The notes: generated by a model not told the origin, from the sequence alone. Shown: positions 47,350 through 60,265, counted from the stretch's first letter. The stretch: 64,000 nucleotides of DNA from Quercus robur (GCF_932294415.1 NC_065541.1:48524290-48588289); one strand, 5' to 3'. Made by a program: numbers and translations.

Positions 47350-50294
47350 TTAATTCTTGAAACCAAATCCAGACCACTTTTTAGTTCCCTCTTTCTTCCT
47401 ATTTGAGTTGGAATCAAGAAGATTTTCAAGTGATTTTCCCTTTCTGTTCCGAGTCCTTTTGGTGTCTTTCAAAAGCTCTACTAGCCTCATTTTCTCATCT
47501 TCAGCATCTGGATTTGCTGTTCCAAGCTTTTGTTCTCTCACCTTGAGGATGTATTCCAGTATCTCAATAGCATCTTCCACCCTGTAATAAATACCAAAAC
47601 TCTGTAACATAAGGCACTAAAATTATAAAGGGACAAGTACGAACAAGGTTCAGATATTATGTATACACAATTCTATGAGTATCTTCTTTGAGCTGTATAG
47701 GTCAGTGGCAGTGGGCTGTTCTGCAATATCAAAATGCATGCACTAATTTTCAATGGTTAACATTCATACAAGATGAGATAGGCTACCAAAAGAAGGGGGA
47801 AAATATAAGTATATCAGTATGTCTCAAATGGTTAAATGATAATAATCCTGGAAAACATGACTGATTGCGATTAGAGCTTCAGAGTACAAGACAACAGAAG
47901 GCTCACTTAAAGGTTATGAAGACTTGATGTGATGTGATCAGGTGAGTACCACCCCCTAGGGGTTTGAAGATTGTAAATGCCTTCAGAAATAATCAGGGTG
48001 TGCAAGATACTTATATATGCATATGCATGATGAGAACAATCACGGACCTGTCTAAAATAACAATATTACAAGAGAGAGGAACAGGACAAAAAGGTGATTC
48101 AGCAGAAAAACTTAAGACATAGCAAACAAAAGGCTAAGAAAGAACTAAAGACAAGCTTGAAATGATCATGAAAGAATGCTCACCTTCCCATGGCATCATA
48201 AGCTGCTGCAAGATTGCTATAAACTCCAATTGTGTTCAAGTGAAATGAGCCGCATTCCTGCTCTAGTATCTCCCTTGCTTCTTCAAACAACCTGGCAGCC
48301 TCATCTATCTTGTACAACTGCACGCAAGCCAATCCCATCTGATTCAACACTATTCCAAAGAAGGCTGACTTCTTCTCCCCATTGGAATGAAGCTTAGCTA
48401 TAGCACTCTCAAAAGAGTTCCGAGCCTTGCCATACATCCCAATCATGTAGAACAACACACCCATTTGTGCTTCTATCCCTGCAATTGTGCTTTGCTGCCC
48501 AGGGGTATCCTCCAATAACTTCACTGCCTTTTCCAAGAGCTTCAGTGCCTCCTCCGGCTCATTTATGGCTTCATAGATGGCTGAGATTTCAGTCAACCCA
48601 CTGGCAACTTCCTCAGATGTGGCGCCTGGAACAGGTTTTGAATATATCCTCATGGCATTCTCACAGTATGATTTGGACTCTCTTAACTTGCCTGTCTTGT
48701 AGTAGAGGTCAGCAAGGTGAATATAGACTGATGCTACAGAAGGGTGATTGTCACCCCTTGTGGATTTGAAGACTGTAAGTGCCTTCTGGTAGGAAAAAAT
48801 AGCCTCATCAAATCGGCAGAGAGACAAGTAAACATCACCTATGCTAACATCAATTGCTGCAACCTCATTATCTTTACCATTGGCAATCATTGACATGCTA
48901 GCAAGGACAAGGTGCTCAAGTGCAGATTCATAATCTCCCTTTGCCTCACAAATGAGAGCCAGAAGACGTCGATCAGCTGCTTCTTCAAGGGATGCTGGTG
49001 CTGTATGCTTCCTATGAATTTCAAGAGTTTTCTTACAGAAGCTCTCTGCTTCATCAAATTGCATTGCTTGAACATGGGCCTCAGCTAAGTACCTGCCATT
49101 TCCGAAGTCAATTTTTTTATCATTGCCATGCATAACATAATATTAATTAATATATTATTATATTCTACCTATTTCGACCACCACATTTGGGCCAAAATGG
49201 ATGTATTTAGTGCTCAAAATTTTCAAAATTAGGACTGTTTGGTATGACATTTTGAGCAACAATTTTTAGTTTTTAAACAACATTATACTATTTTTATCCA
49301 CTTTCTCACTTACATGTATTTTCAAAAAATACAATCAACGTTACCAAACAGACTCTAACCATTGTAGTTATGAATTATGATAAAACTCTGAGGTGATGCA
49401 TGGGTTATGACTTGTGTGTGAAGAATGAGAGCTCAATAAATAAGTTCTACCAAGGTAGTAGATAAAAAAAAAAAATCATTAATAAAACTAGGAATAATTT
49501 ATTAAATTTATTTATTTAGCCATAAAAAAAAAAGTTATAATTTAATTCGGCTAGGAGGTGAAAGATATGTTGGGCCCAATTGCCCAAATCTCAATGCAAC
49601 GGCCAAGCGCACGTTAGCACCCCATAACATCACAAGCTAAAGTGAGCCGTTAGCAACTAGTTACAAAATAAAAGGTACGGACCGTTTGCGGAGCTTACCT
49701 ACAAGTCTCTGCAACTGTCGGATCCGATTCACCCAGAGTCTCAATCTGGATCTGCAACCCCGACCCGTAACACGAAATGGACTTGTCCACCCGCCCCAGC
49801 ATCGAATACGTGTCCCCAAGCTGCATGTACCCGGAGAACCTAGCAAGCGCAAGATCCGACCCGTTTTCAGGATCCGTAACCTCAACGGACCGCTCCAGAA
49901 CCGGAACCGCCTCCTCAAACCGACCCAAACTACAGTAAATCGAGGCCACAATATGCAGACTCATCACCAGCTCAACCCCATGACCCGAACCCGAACAATT
50001 CTCGAACGAAATGGAGGCCCGGAGAGCATAGTCCAACGCCTTATTCGGGTTATCACCCGAAGCCATAGCGTCACGGGCGAGCTTCAACAGAAACGGACCC
50101 TTATCCGGGTTCTCGAGCGAGGAATCCGTAGTGGGTACCTTTTCCGGAGTCTTCTTTCCGGGCCGGGTTCGTGAATTGGAGGGAGACGGGCTTTTGTTGG
50201 AACATCCATTAATCCGGGTCGGGTCTCCGGGTATGAAAATGGGTACGGACGGTGTCTGAGGTGGTGTTTGCTGCACTGAGACTAAACCCGGCAT
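47350..50294 (-). CDS. Kinesin light chain-related TPR protein (KLCR/CMU type)
   Basis: Three exons on the minus strand: 50,294-49,699, 49,092-48,184 and 47,581-47,350. Both introns are GT-AG (donors GTAAGC and GTGAGC) and both interrupt an AGG arginine codon in the same phase, giving 578 residues. The first ~65 residues are Pro/Ser-rich and basic. A TPR superhelix follows from about residue 66 to 515, with repeats such as SIYCSLGRFEEAVPVLERS, DVYLSLCRFDEAIFSYQKAL and NLAAAYDAMGR-VEDAIEILE. The C-terminus is Lys/Arg/Asn-rich. In Arabidopsis, KLCR/CMU proteins bind cortical microtubules and IQD scaffolds and keep microtubules in place during cellulose synthesis. That role is known from the family, not seen here. 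The start at MPGLVSV was chosen because the frame upstream has no earlier ATG. It is the intact relative of the pseudogene pieces in all four units. Confidence 0.93.
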
Positions 50295-50809
50295 CGTTTC
50301 AAACTCACTGAACCCACAAGCCACAAGCCACAATTCCAAATGGGTATGGATAAATGTGGTTTGAGATGTTAGGATTGAAAAAAGAGGTGACTTTACTTGT
50401 GAGTTGTGAGAGTGAAGAAAGGAATTTTGTCTTTGTGGGTGAGTGAATGAGTGAGTGGGTGGGTGGGTGGGTGGGTATATTTTTATATTGTAGTATAGCC
50501 TATAGGGAATTGATTAGTGGGGACGGTGGGGGTGGTGGTGGTGGTGGTGGTGGTGGTGGTGGAGAAGTGTTGCTTGGAAGAGACTCCTAATGATGAAGGA
50601 GTTTGGGTACTTTAATTTGATAACAAGCTTTAGAATGAAAAAGGGAAGGAAAAGAGAAACAAAATCCATGTCTATTCACATGAAGGGGCTTTCATGAGAC
50701 GTTCTGTGTCTCTGAGTGTGTGTCGTACTTTGAGCCAGGAAGGAGCCTCCTCTCATTCTCCTGCTCTTTTTCTTTGCGGATAATTTACATTATTCTCCTG
50801 TACTGTGTG

Positions 50810-50842
<33 letters not shown>

Positions 50843-51690
50843 TTGAGAATCATACTGTGTGTGCTTGTTTAGCTTCAAATTTACACTACAGGATGGTTTT
50901 GAAGACTTTGTGCTAAGTAAATTCTAACACACTTTTTCACATTTTAAACAATATATAATATTTTTATACATTTTTTTATCCACACGTATATCAAAAACAC
51001 TCAAATAACATTATTCAAATTCTTCTACCAAATGGACTCTTTACCTTTGAAAATTTTGAATTACTTTTCAAGCATCTTGTCTTTCATTTATTTTTAAGAA
51101 AAAAAAATAAAATACACTTTTGGTCTAAGAAATATTTTTTTAAAAATTTTATAAGAAAAGAAAAAATAACTTATTTTTTTAACAGTTTTTATATTTCTCA
51201 TAAAAATTGTATTAAAACTTTTCTATTAATAATTGATTTAGGGGCACCCGTTAAGATAATCCTATTATTAATTGAAAACTAGGGCCTAGGTTGTAATCAT
51301 GCTTACACAGAGAAACATTCAAAAGCAATAATCATGAGGTGATCTTAACTAGATCAATGAGGTAGTCATTTCAATTTTTGCACTGAGTATTGTTAATGAA
51401 TTACTTGACGCCAAAGTTAAAGAAATTAAAATAGAAATTTGGCACAAAATTATACTACAATTACAAGTTAATTTTGATTTTCATTGGATTTCAAGATAAT
51501 ATATATAATATCAAAGCTCAAGTAATTTAACACTTAATATATTTCAATACTAAATTATACTTAATATTTTTATTTTTGCGTTAAAAAGAAAACCAATACA
51601 AAAAAAGTATTGTCTTTGTTAAATTTTAACTAAAACCATGAAAATTTCAAATTATTTAATTTATTTCAATTAACTCTCTTAATGAGTTTC
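50295..51690. promoter_or_regulatory. KLCR upstream region with GGT microsatellites
   Basis: The probable promoter and 5' leader of the minus-strand KLCR gene. It contains GTGG repeats at about 50,449-50,475, a GGT repeat at about 50,527-50,563 and a T tract at about 50,811-50,840. I could not pick a TATA box with confidence. The rest is AT-rich with no gene. Confidence 0.5.
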
Positions 51691-52135
51691 TATAACGACC
51701 TAAGGAAAAGCGCTAGCTACATCTGCGCTATATCTCAAAAGGACTAGTCACAATTGAGGCTCTTTGTAATTGTTAATAAAACCCAATTTAACCCAATAAA
51801 TACCCGATGTGGGACTCATCACACACCCATACATATCACACAATCAATCAAATTGGGGTATCACAATCTCTCCCACTTAAATCCCTAACGTCCTCGTTAG
51901 GGTCCACTTTGTGAGTAGTGTCTCTGAGCCCACATGGGGTTACCGGACCGGCTCTGATACCACATGTAACGACCCAAGGAAAAGAGCTAGTTATATCTGC
52001 GCTATACCTCAAAAGAACTAGTCACAATTGAGGTTCCTTGTAGTTGTTAATAAAGCCCAGTTCAACCTAGTAAATACCCGATATGGGACTCATTACACAC
52101 ACACATCACACAATCAATCAAATTGAGGCATCACA
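51691..52135 (-). mobile_element. TRIM (terminal-repeat retrotransposon in miniature), complete
   Basis: Direct terminal repeats at 51,691-51,865 (175 bp) and 51,965-52,135 (171 bp) flank a 99-bp centre, and GTTTC is duplicated on both sides. Read on the minus strand, the centre begins with TGGTATCAGAGCC, the primer-binding site for initiator Met-tRNA, two bases after the repeat. It ends with the purine tract AAGTGGGAGAGAT. No protein is encoded, as is normal for TRIMs. All the parts look present, and the element is a fossil or passenger. Confidence 0.93.
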
Positions 52136-53177
52136 GTTTCTATTATAACTAAAAGTAAGATTCGAGCAGATTGAGCGGTTGTTGTACATGCCTAAGTGGC
52201 ACAACTTTTGTTGCAAAATTTAGAGAAGGGAAGCGATTATTTGCTAGGTGTTTTAGTTCCATTTATGCCAATGGGAGATTGGCTCAACTATGCTAGGCTG
52301 GCAGCTCGACAAGAGTATCTTGTCTAATAAAGAAATAGCTCGAGCTAGATCAGTCTAACATAGTTGGAAAACAATGAAATTCCACAAATTCCTCATATAG
52401 AAAGTCATTTAAATCCCAATCAATCATTGGGATTCATGGGATGGATCGTTACTGCAATGAGACATTTCCATAAGAGATTAAGAGTGAAGAACATGCCATG
52501 TTTCAAATTTGAAAGTCCAAGCTTGGATAACAAAGTGAATTTCACCCACAACAAGCACAAAAAATGGACAATTAATTGAAAAACATATAAAAATCTTTGC
52601 CCTTAATCATATCCACTTGGTAGACTATAAGAAAATACTTAAGCATCAAAGAGTTACTTGTTGATCCAATTTTTGTGACTCTTTACGTGTTCTCTGTTCT
52701 TGTTGACTAGTGTTTATGGATGGACTGGGGTCATTCCAATAATCAATTGTATCACCGTGAAAATATGAGAAGTCAAGCCTCTAGTTAATTTTTCATCTAA
52801 ATGCTTTATAAATAGTATTTTTGAACATTTATAAACAATGTAAAATTGCAAAGTGTAAGGCCCATCAAAAAAAAATTGCAAAGTGTATGAACTATGACAA
52901 GTGGGATGGCATGTACATAAACTAATATTTCTTCTTGTTAAAAAAAGGGGAAAAAAATTGAAAGATCGAAACAAAGTACTGTAATTGATTACTTGGTTTT
53001 TTTTTTTGGCTGAATAATTGATTACTTGGTTGCTCACAAACCTGTCTGCTGCCTTACATTCTAAGCTATTGGGCCTATTGGTGGATTTCCCTTCTAGTTC
53101 AGATATTTGTTTCCACTTCCTTGGGTCAGAAATTATGTTTCATAATGAGTAAAAAATAGCAAAATAGAGAGAAACAA
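52136..53177. other. AT-rich spacer, no gene seen
   Basis: Short open frames show no motif. About 52,860-52,900 and 52,980-53,040 hold small local duplications. Confidence 0.4.
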
Positions 53178-53248
53178 TGCGCATCCAGGGAATCGAACCC
53201 TGGTCAGTACCGTGGGAGGGTACTATGATACCACTACACCAGATGCGC
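53178..53248 (-). tRNA. tRNA-Gly (anticodon CCC)
   Basis: On the minus strand GCGCATC pairs with GATGCGC to form the acceptor stem, with A as the discriminator base. The A box TGGTGTAGTGGT and B box GGTTCGATTCC are perfect. The anticodon stem GTACC/GGTAC closes a 7-nt loop CTCCCAC with CCC at positions 34-36. The T stem CCAGG/CCTGG is intact. The length of 71 nt is normal for tRNA-Gly. The gene lacks an intron and looks functional. Confidence 0.96.
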
Positions 53249-53487
53249 TTCCCGTTGTCAGTCATTGTGCTTATTTGTAAATAACGGAAATTTATTTCCA
53301 ACCGGTTCTACTTTTGTCCATATTGTAGTTGCACTCTAGCGAGTTGGATTTGGTTTACTAAGATAGTCAAGCAAGCTAACGCGCATGCATGAACAATCAA
53401 TATTTGAAAGTTGAGCAATTCTTTATCAAAGTCCAACCAAAACTTTGAAATTCAATGTTAATCTTTAAAAAAATCCATATTGTTCAG
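53249..53487. other. tRNA upstream spacer
   Basis: Nothing recognisable. Confidence 0.4.
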
Positions 53488-55678
53488 GGTTTGCTAAAAA
53501 AAACTGAAGTGCAGGATGATATAAATGGGGTGTCGATTTGCCGTAATGGTCCTAAAGTATCTCATCTTTTTTTTTTTTTTTTCTTTTCTGATGATAGAGT
53601 CCTATTTTGTCGATCCAAGGAGGAGGAATGCCAAACTATTCTAGATTTGTTAGCAATCTATGAAAGAGGGTCGGGGCAAAAAATTAATAGAGAGAAAACC
53701 AATATTTTCTTTAGTTCAAATACTTTTCCACAGGTTCAAAGCAATATCCAGCAACTCCTTAAGTACCGGCCATTCAACAATATGAGAAATATTTAGGTTT
53801 GCCGGCTTTAGTGGGGAGAGCTAAGAAACAAAGTTTCATCTACCTAAAGGAGAGGGTTTGGAGGAAGCACCAAGGGTGGAAGGAAAAAATCCTTTCTCAT
53901 GCAGGCAGAGAAGTGTTGATAAAATCGGTAATTCAGGCTATCCCCACATATACTATGAGTTGTTTCAAACTCCCTAAGGGGTTGGTGAAAGAGTTGGAGG
54001 TTTTGATTAGAAAATTTTTGTCGGGATATAATGGGGATAGTAGAAAGGTTCATTGGGTGAATTGGAAGCGCTTATGTGAGGCCAAAGAAGTTGGGGGTTT
54101 GGGCTTCAAAGAGATTGAGAAGTTTATTGACTCATTATTGGATAAGCAGGTGTGGCGCATGATAAACAACCCAAACTCCCTTTGCCACAGGGTATTCAAA
54201 GCAAGATTTTTCCCAGATTGCTCAATCCTAGATGACAAAGTCTCTACCATTGGTTCATATGCATGGAAGAGTATTCTAGGAGCTAGAGATGTGATCCGTA
54301 GGGGTATGGTGTGGAGGATAGGGAATGGGCAAGATGTGAGAATAAAAGAGGACAGATGGCTTCCGATTAAATCCAATAGAACTGCTATATCACCCTTTAC
54401 TTCAGTCCAGCCCGACACAAAGGTGTGCTCTTTGATCAATCATGAATTAGGAATGTGGAAATCTGACGTGGTGGAAAGGCTTTTCCTCCCCCATGAAGCT
54501 TCCTTGATTTTGGGAATCCCTCTGAGTCTTCGAATGCCTCCTGATGATATTACATGGGGTTTAACCCTAATGGTATTTTTTTCAACTAAAAGTGCCTACA
54601 AAATACTAGTTGCTTTGGACAGTAGTGGTGAGGCAGGTAGCTCTTCCCCTGATCCCCAGCTGAAATTTTGGAAGAGTTTATGGTCCTTGAGGGTGCCGAA
54701 CAAAGTGAAACACTTCGCTTGGCGTGCTTGTACTAACGCCCTCCTCACAATGGTTAATCTCTAACATAGACATATCAGCACCACTGACCTCTGTGAGCAA
54801 TGCACGACTAAACCCGAGGACACCCTTCATGCATTGTGGGCGTGTAGCAAGCTAGAAGAAGTCTGGCGCACTCTGTCTTGGACTCTTCTTGCTGCCCAGG
54901 CCCGCCCACTGACCTTTAACGCTTTATTGGATTGTTTTTTGCAGGTGAAGGACAATTTCAGAAAGGAGATTTTTATAATGACAGCATGGACAATATGGAA
55001 CCGTCGAAACGCTCTGAAATTTGGGCGTCCAACGATACCGGTAGCCAACATCATCCCAAGAGCAGGTTCTCTTCTTCAGGAGTTCGTGTCAGCTCAAGAA
55101 GTTCTAGACGAGTCCCCATCTGTTGCGGTCTCATCTCAGTGGCAACCTCCGGAGTTCCCATACTACAAAGTCAAGTTCGATGTGGTGGTTTTCAAAGCAA
55201 GCTCCTCAGCTAGGATTGGCGTGATCATCCGAGACAGCAGTGGCAATGCAATTGGTGCTCTCTTAGTCCCAACCCCACTCTCTAATTCAATTGCAGTAAT
55301 GGAAGCGCTCGCTTGTTGAAGGGTGGTTCTATTCACCAAGGAAATTGGGCTCAGACGAATAATTGTTGAAGGTGATTCTGCAGTGGTCATTCAGGCTGTC
55401 ATCCAAGGCAATTCAATGTCAGCGGAGTATGGAAACATTATTGAAGATATCAGGATTCTAGCTGCTGATTTTGATTTTATTCATTTCATTCATGTCAAAC
55501 GCAACTGTAATGTAGTTGCTGATGCTCTCGCCAAGAAGGCTAAAGTTTTACCGGACCTAGTTGTTTGGCTAGAGGATGTACCAGAGGACATTGCTCCTCT
55601 CCTTTTGTTTGATGTTCCTTAATTAAGTTTTTCCTCCCTGGACCTCATGGTCCGGGTTCTCAAAAAAAAAAAAAAAAA
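53488..55678 (+). mobile_element. 5'-truncated L1-type LINE, broken
   Basis: The sequence begins inside the reverse transcriptase with GLLKKTEVQDDINGVSICRN and the catalytic block, here SDD in place of ADD after a lengthened T-run. It runs through the RT thumb (QYEKYLGLPALVGR; SHAGREVLIKSVIQAIPTYT), a zinc-finger-type zf-RVT region (VPNKVKHFAWRACTNALL, about 54,680-54,860) and an RNase H domain (IIVEGDSAVVIQAV; CNVVADALAKKA). It ends with a poly-A tail at about 55,660-55,678. One frameshift near 53,775 and stops at 54,762 and 55,317 disable it. No target duplication was found. Confidence 0.93.
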
Positions 55679-57120
55679 CTTGTGGCTGTGGTGAGTGAGC
55701 ATCACTATGTATTTTAGTTTTAACCTGTTTGCTATTAAAAAAAAAAGTTTGCTAGATTTTCAAATACTAATATTTGTTTGGTTGAGCGTTGAGGTGTCGT
55801 TTGAAAAAAAATCCTAGGGGAAAAAAATAGTAACAATAGAAACAATGGGTGAAGTTTTGTTGTTACTTGGCATTGGCATCAACCTCTCTCTCTCTCTCTC
55901 ATATAGTAGTACTTCAAAAGAGTCTAGAAGTATTCTTGAAAAAAAAAAGGCTAAATTATTAATTAATTCTACCAAGTCGAAATTAAAATACAATTTAATC
56001 CTCCATCAAAAAAAAAAAAAAAAAATGCAATTTAATCCGTCAATTATTAATTGTGTGAAATTATGTTATCAAATTTTAAAATCAAGTTAATTTCATCTTA
56101 AAAGCTCATTTTCATTTAATTAGATTTTAACCTAGAGAAATACTATGTTCACAACACTCTCACAATAAATTTTAAATGATAAGTTGTTATTAGTTGTTAT
56201 AGGTGGACAAAAAAATAAAGTTAGTTGTGAATTTAAATTAGAACTAATAATTTACAATTTAAAATTTATTGTGAAAATGTTATAGATGTATTGAAAACTA
56301 ATGTATGTGACAAATTGAACATACATTACAAGATTATTGTAAAAAGTGTAAAATGTTAAAAATCAAGTCAAATTTCAACTAATAATTTTGTTAAAATATG
56401 AATTGTGAGGAAACCAAAGATGACATTGCCTTCTTTTTTTTAATAATCGATAACACAGTTATAAAAAGACAATTTGAACAACAATACTCTTGTTAAAGGA
56501 AAGTCGGCTACATTATTTTTATTTTTATTTTTTGAGAGAGAGTCAGCTACATTATTAAATTACAAATTTTTTGACATAATGATATCTACTTAATTTTAAA
56601 AATGGTGTGACTATTAAATTCACAAAATTAACAATTGCGATCAAAATTCCAATAATTATAGAGAAAAAATTTGAACAAAAATTCTGCTATTAAAGGAGAG
56701 ACGACTACGTTATTGAAATATCTACTTTTTTTTTTTTTTTTTTTTTTTTGCTAAACTATTGAAATATCTACTTTTTTTTAGAAATATTGAAATATCTACT
56801 TGATTTCAAAGGTGGAGTGACCATTAAATTCATAAAAGTAACAATTGCGATCAAAATTGAGCTTTGTCCAATAATTGATAGCCAAATTAGTAATTTGACC
56901 AATTCAAGAAAAAGAAAAAAAGAAAAAAATATATATATTAGCAGCTTCCGGTCACTGATAAAACAAAACAAAAAAAAGGCATTGGTCGGTTACATTTTGC
57001 AAAAAACAACACATCGATTCTCACAAAGATTCTACTCTCTCTTTCTCTCTCTCAGCCTCTGACAAATTCGCAAGGAAGAAAAAGAAAAAGCAAAAAGCAA
57101 AAAGCAAAAGCAAAAGAGTA
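55679..57120. other. Intergenic region and promoter of the small gene
   Basis: 56,140-56,300 belongs to the small MITE family seen at 1,391-1,487 and 1,985-2,168. Two similar stretches, about 56,580-56,710 and 56,770-56,870, repeat 'aacaattgcgatcaaaatt' and its neighbours. A TATA-like ATATATATTAG lies at about 56,930, and a CT-rich stretch at about 57,030-57,055 sits before the small gene, as in many plant 5' leaders. Confidence 0.5.
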
Positions 57121-57441
57121 ATGGAGAAAGAGAACAACAACGAAAACAATAGCAATAGCAATAGCAATAGCAGCAGCAGCAACAACAACAACAACTGGAG
57201 CATGATAACGTGCGACAAGCTGGACAGGGTGGCGAACTGGGTGGGGTCCAACGTGGCCTCCGCCTTCTTCGCCTCCTTGGAACGCTGTTCCTGCATCAAC
57301 CTCAGCACCACCGATCTCGACGACAGCGACGGCGCCGACGAGTCCCACGATCTCCCTCTCATCTTCTCCAACGACAGCCACAGCCACAGCCCCAACCCCA
57401 ATCCTAAACCCAACCCTGTCGTCGCCGCCGTTTCCAATTAG
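57121..57441 (+). CDS. Small conserved-looking protein of unknown function
   Basis: A single open frame of 106 residues, with much higher GC than its flanks and the start context AGTAATGG. The N-terminus is a run of Asn/Ser. A hydrophobic, probably helical core at about residues 28-62 ([20 protein letters not shown] followed by [18 protein letters not shown]) looks like the conserved part. The tail is acidic and then His/Ser/Asn/Pro-rich. No signal peptide is evident. The composition and the CT-rich leader argue for a real gene. I recall similar short unnamed plant proteins but cannot assign a function. An intron in the 3' untranslated region is possible. Confidence 0.72.
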   Translation: MEKENNNENNSNSNSNSSSSNNNNNWSMITCDKLDRVANWVGSNVASAFFASLERCSCINLSTTDLDDSDGADESHDLPLIFSNDSHSHSPNPNPKPNPVVAAVSN

Positions 57442-58354
57442 CTCCCACGCACACGATTCTCTCTATACATATAGGGGTTTGTTCATTGTTTCTTTCTGCG
57501 TTTCATTTCTTCTCTTTCAATATGGATTGTACTTATGCGTACGCACGCTTCTATTATAGGAAAAAACAAAAACAAAAATATATATATATGGGGTTTCGAT
57601 TTGGTGCGATGATTGATTGATAATTTCTGTCGAATTGGATTGGGAATTTTGAGATCTTACGAATTGTGGGTTGACTCAATCTATGTGAGTTGGATTATGA
57701 CTTGAATTCCTTTGTTTGATTGTGAATTTTGTAATGTTGAGCTGCATAATTTTTAGTTTAGTTCTGTATTTCTTGTAAGCTAATTTTATGTGAATGGTTT
57801 GTTCTTTTTTCTGTGTGTTTCCTTACTCAGAGGAATTAAAATCTTTTTGTTACTAATAAAATGCAATTTGCTTCTGATGCTGGGTTTAGAATCTACCGGT
57901 GTTCTCCTTTCTGTTGCTTCTTTTTGGGGGAAATTTGCAATTCTATGACATTTGTGTTGGCACCTATGTTTTGGGTCCTAGTTATTCTTCAAAGGTTGAG
58001 AGTCTTGCATTAGATATTTGGTTCTTTATGGGGAATGCGTGACTGAATAATACCTTTGAATATTTTATTATGTATTGTAATTGGCTTTCCCTTCTCCTTT
58101 TGGTTACCATAGTGAGTGAACTTCTCCAATTGCATTTGTTCCCTGTCATTGTAACCCCGAGGGGTAGCACAATCAACCTTGGATCGCATCTTATGAAGTG
58201 TAGGTCCTTAGGGCCAAAACTTGTATTCAAAAAAAAAAAACCCATCATTTTATATGTCCCATTTTTAGCTTTGTTTTCCATGGTATATATCTTGAACATG
58301 CTCTGTTCGGCTGCAATCAGAATGGTGTTCCACAACATATTTTCCAATAATTCC
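57442..58354. other. 3' untranslated region and downstream sequence of the small gene
   Basis: T-rich, with several AATAAA-like signals (for example about 57,856). Open frames here have no motif. Confidence 0.45.
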
Positions 58355-58945
58355 ATGAATCCATAACGATCATGTAAATGAACTTATGAATATATGCATA
58401 CATCTGCCATTTTAATGTTGATATATGGATCCATTAAATTATTGGAAGTCAATGATGACTTGCCAATTGAGCCAGGCACTTCCTTCTCTTATAAGTAATT
58501 GAGTTTTGTGTATTGTACTGCTTTTGACCTGGTCCATGGAAGTCAGTGATGACTTGCCAATTGAGCTAGGCACCTCCTCCCCTTATAAGTAATTGAGTTT
58601 TGTGTATTGTACTGCTTTTAACCTGGTCCTTGGAAGTCAATGATGGCTTGCCAATTGAGCTAGGCACCTCCTCCCCTTATAAGTAATTGAGTTTTGTGTA
58701 TTTTACTGTTTTTAACCCGGTCAAAACCTGAATCCATAACTGTATTGTAAATGAACTTATGAATATATGCATACGTCTGCCATTTTAATGTTGATATATG
58801 GATCCATGGAATTATTGGAAGCCAATGATGACTTGCCAATTGAGCTAGTCACCTCCTTCCCTTATAATTGCTAAGTGGAGGGTAAGGTCGTGGGTTTAAG
58901 GCTCATCGGGTGCATGTGTTTTTTACCAATAAAAAAAGATGGAAG
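58355..58945. repeat. Tandem array with ~92-bp unit, SINE-like end
   Basis: The unit with 'gatgacttgccaattgagct' and 'aattgagttttgtgtattgt' is repeated three times from about 58,446. The whole left flank (58,355-58,445) recurs at about 58,733-58,830. The last copy runs into GTGGGTTTAAGGCTCATCGG, which resembles a degenerate tRNA B box, so a tRNA-derived SINE may lie at the base of the array. Confidence 0.75.
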
Positions 58946-59162
58946 TAGATGATGATTTACTTCTACTTATGCAATATGGCTGGGCTAGAAAGCTTTTGAC
59001 CTTTTTATCCTCTTCAAATGGGAAAACAGAGAAAGAAAGTTAAGAAACTAACAGGTCATGTACTCTTGTAGTTAGGTTGGTTTTGATTTTACCTCTTTTC
59101 TCTTATCTGGTTGCTAAAGCAATGAGACTTCTGGTATTGTTGCTTTTCCTGGCCATTACAAA

Positions 59163-59345
59163 ACTTAAGTACATTTCCTTAGGTGTTCTACATTAGGTTC
59201 CCCAATTAAATTCAAACACATAGCTCTATTGAATTTAATTTTCCTTGAGAAAGATAACAATGTTTATATTGTATCAATCAATGGCCATGTGTTTGATTTT
59301 AATTGGGGAACCTAATGCACAACACCTAAGGAAATGAACCTAAGT
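59163..59345. mobile_element. 183-bp palindromic MITE
   Basis: The two halves are inverted copies over about 60 bp: CATTTCCTTAGGTGTT and CATTAGGTTCCCCAATTAA occur in both orientations. Related but more diverged copies lie near 8,395-8,545, 34,450-34,535 and 43,340-43,510. Confidence 0.88.
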
Positions 59346-60100
59346 TTTACCATTTTTATTTATGTATTGAGCTAAAGTGTTGAATCTTAAGAGTCACCAG
59401 ACTCATTACAAGTAGAAATATATATGTAATGTGGACATTTTGCTCATGTGGCATTGAGCTCAAACATTGACATTTTTCATGGATGGAGCATCCAATGCAT
59501 GTCACTCTGTAGACCTGAAATGATTATCACTGTCTTGATCAGTTTATGTGCAGTGTAACGTAGCCAGAATCTGTAGTGGCATTAAGAGGAAGAAAAGGTT
59601 CTCTGGAAGGGAGCTTTTCTCCTCAGTCCTGAGAGGAATTTTTTCATTAACATATTATATGGATATTTACGTAGGGTTCTGCAGTATGGCGGATTCTGGG
59701 TATACACAGAGGAATATGGAACCTACTTTCCATCTGTATTGGGGATGAAGAATATATGCTTTCTTTGGAGAATTGACAAAGAATATATCAGAATTGAAGC
59801 TTTTTTCTAGTATGATGTGGCTTGAGTTTCATGTGATATTTAGTCAATTTCTGAGGCCCTTCTCTGTTTACAGTCACACACGGGGGATTTATTTCCCCTC
59901 TAAAACTCCGCCATAGCACAACACACACAGAAAAATGGTTTTCTATGCATGAGCACAACTTACTTAACCCGTTGAACATGAATGCCCCTAAATTACTTGA
60001 CAATTAGTTTTGGCAGGTGGTGTCAATTGTCCATAGATTTTACTGGTAGAGGCGAGTCTAAAGAGTTCTTCTTTAGAAAGATTCCGTACATTGTTTAAAA
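59346..60100. other. Spacer, possible non-coding exon
   Basis: About 59,553-59,760 follows a pyrimidine/GTGCAG acceptor-like sequence and is less AT-rich. It might be an untranslated exon, but nothing proves it. Confidence 0.3.
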
Positions 60101-60265
60101 AAAAAAGTCAGGAGTTGGTTGGCAAAAAGTGGTGTAAACAAATGTGGATTGAAATCTTGACATTAAAATGATAATTTGTTAAAAAAAAAATGTCAAGAGT
60201 TGGTAGGCAAAAAGTGGTGGATACAAATGTGGATTGAAATCTTGACATTAAAATGGTAATTTGTT
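60101..60265. repeat. Tandem duplication, ~82 bp
   Basis: Two near-identical copies of a stretch containing 'gtggattgaaatcttgacat' follow each other, each preceded by an A tract. Confidence 0.85.

Noticed and set aside
49686-50174. 162-residue plus-strand open frame
   Set aside because: Antisense of KLCR exon 1.
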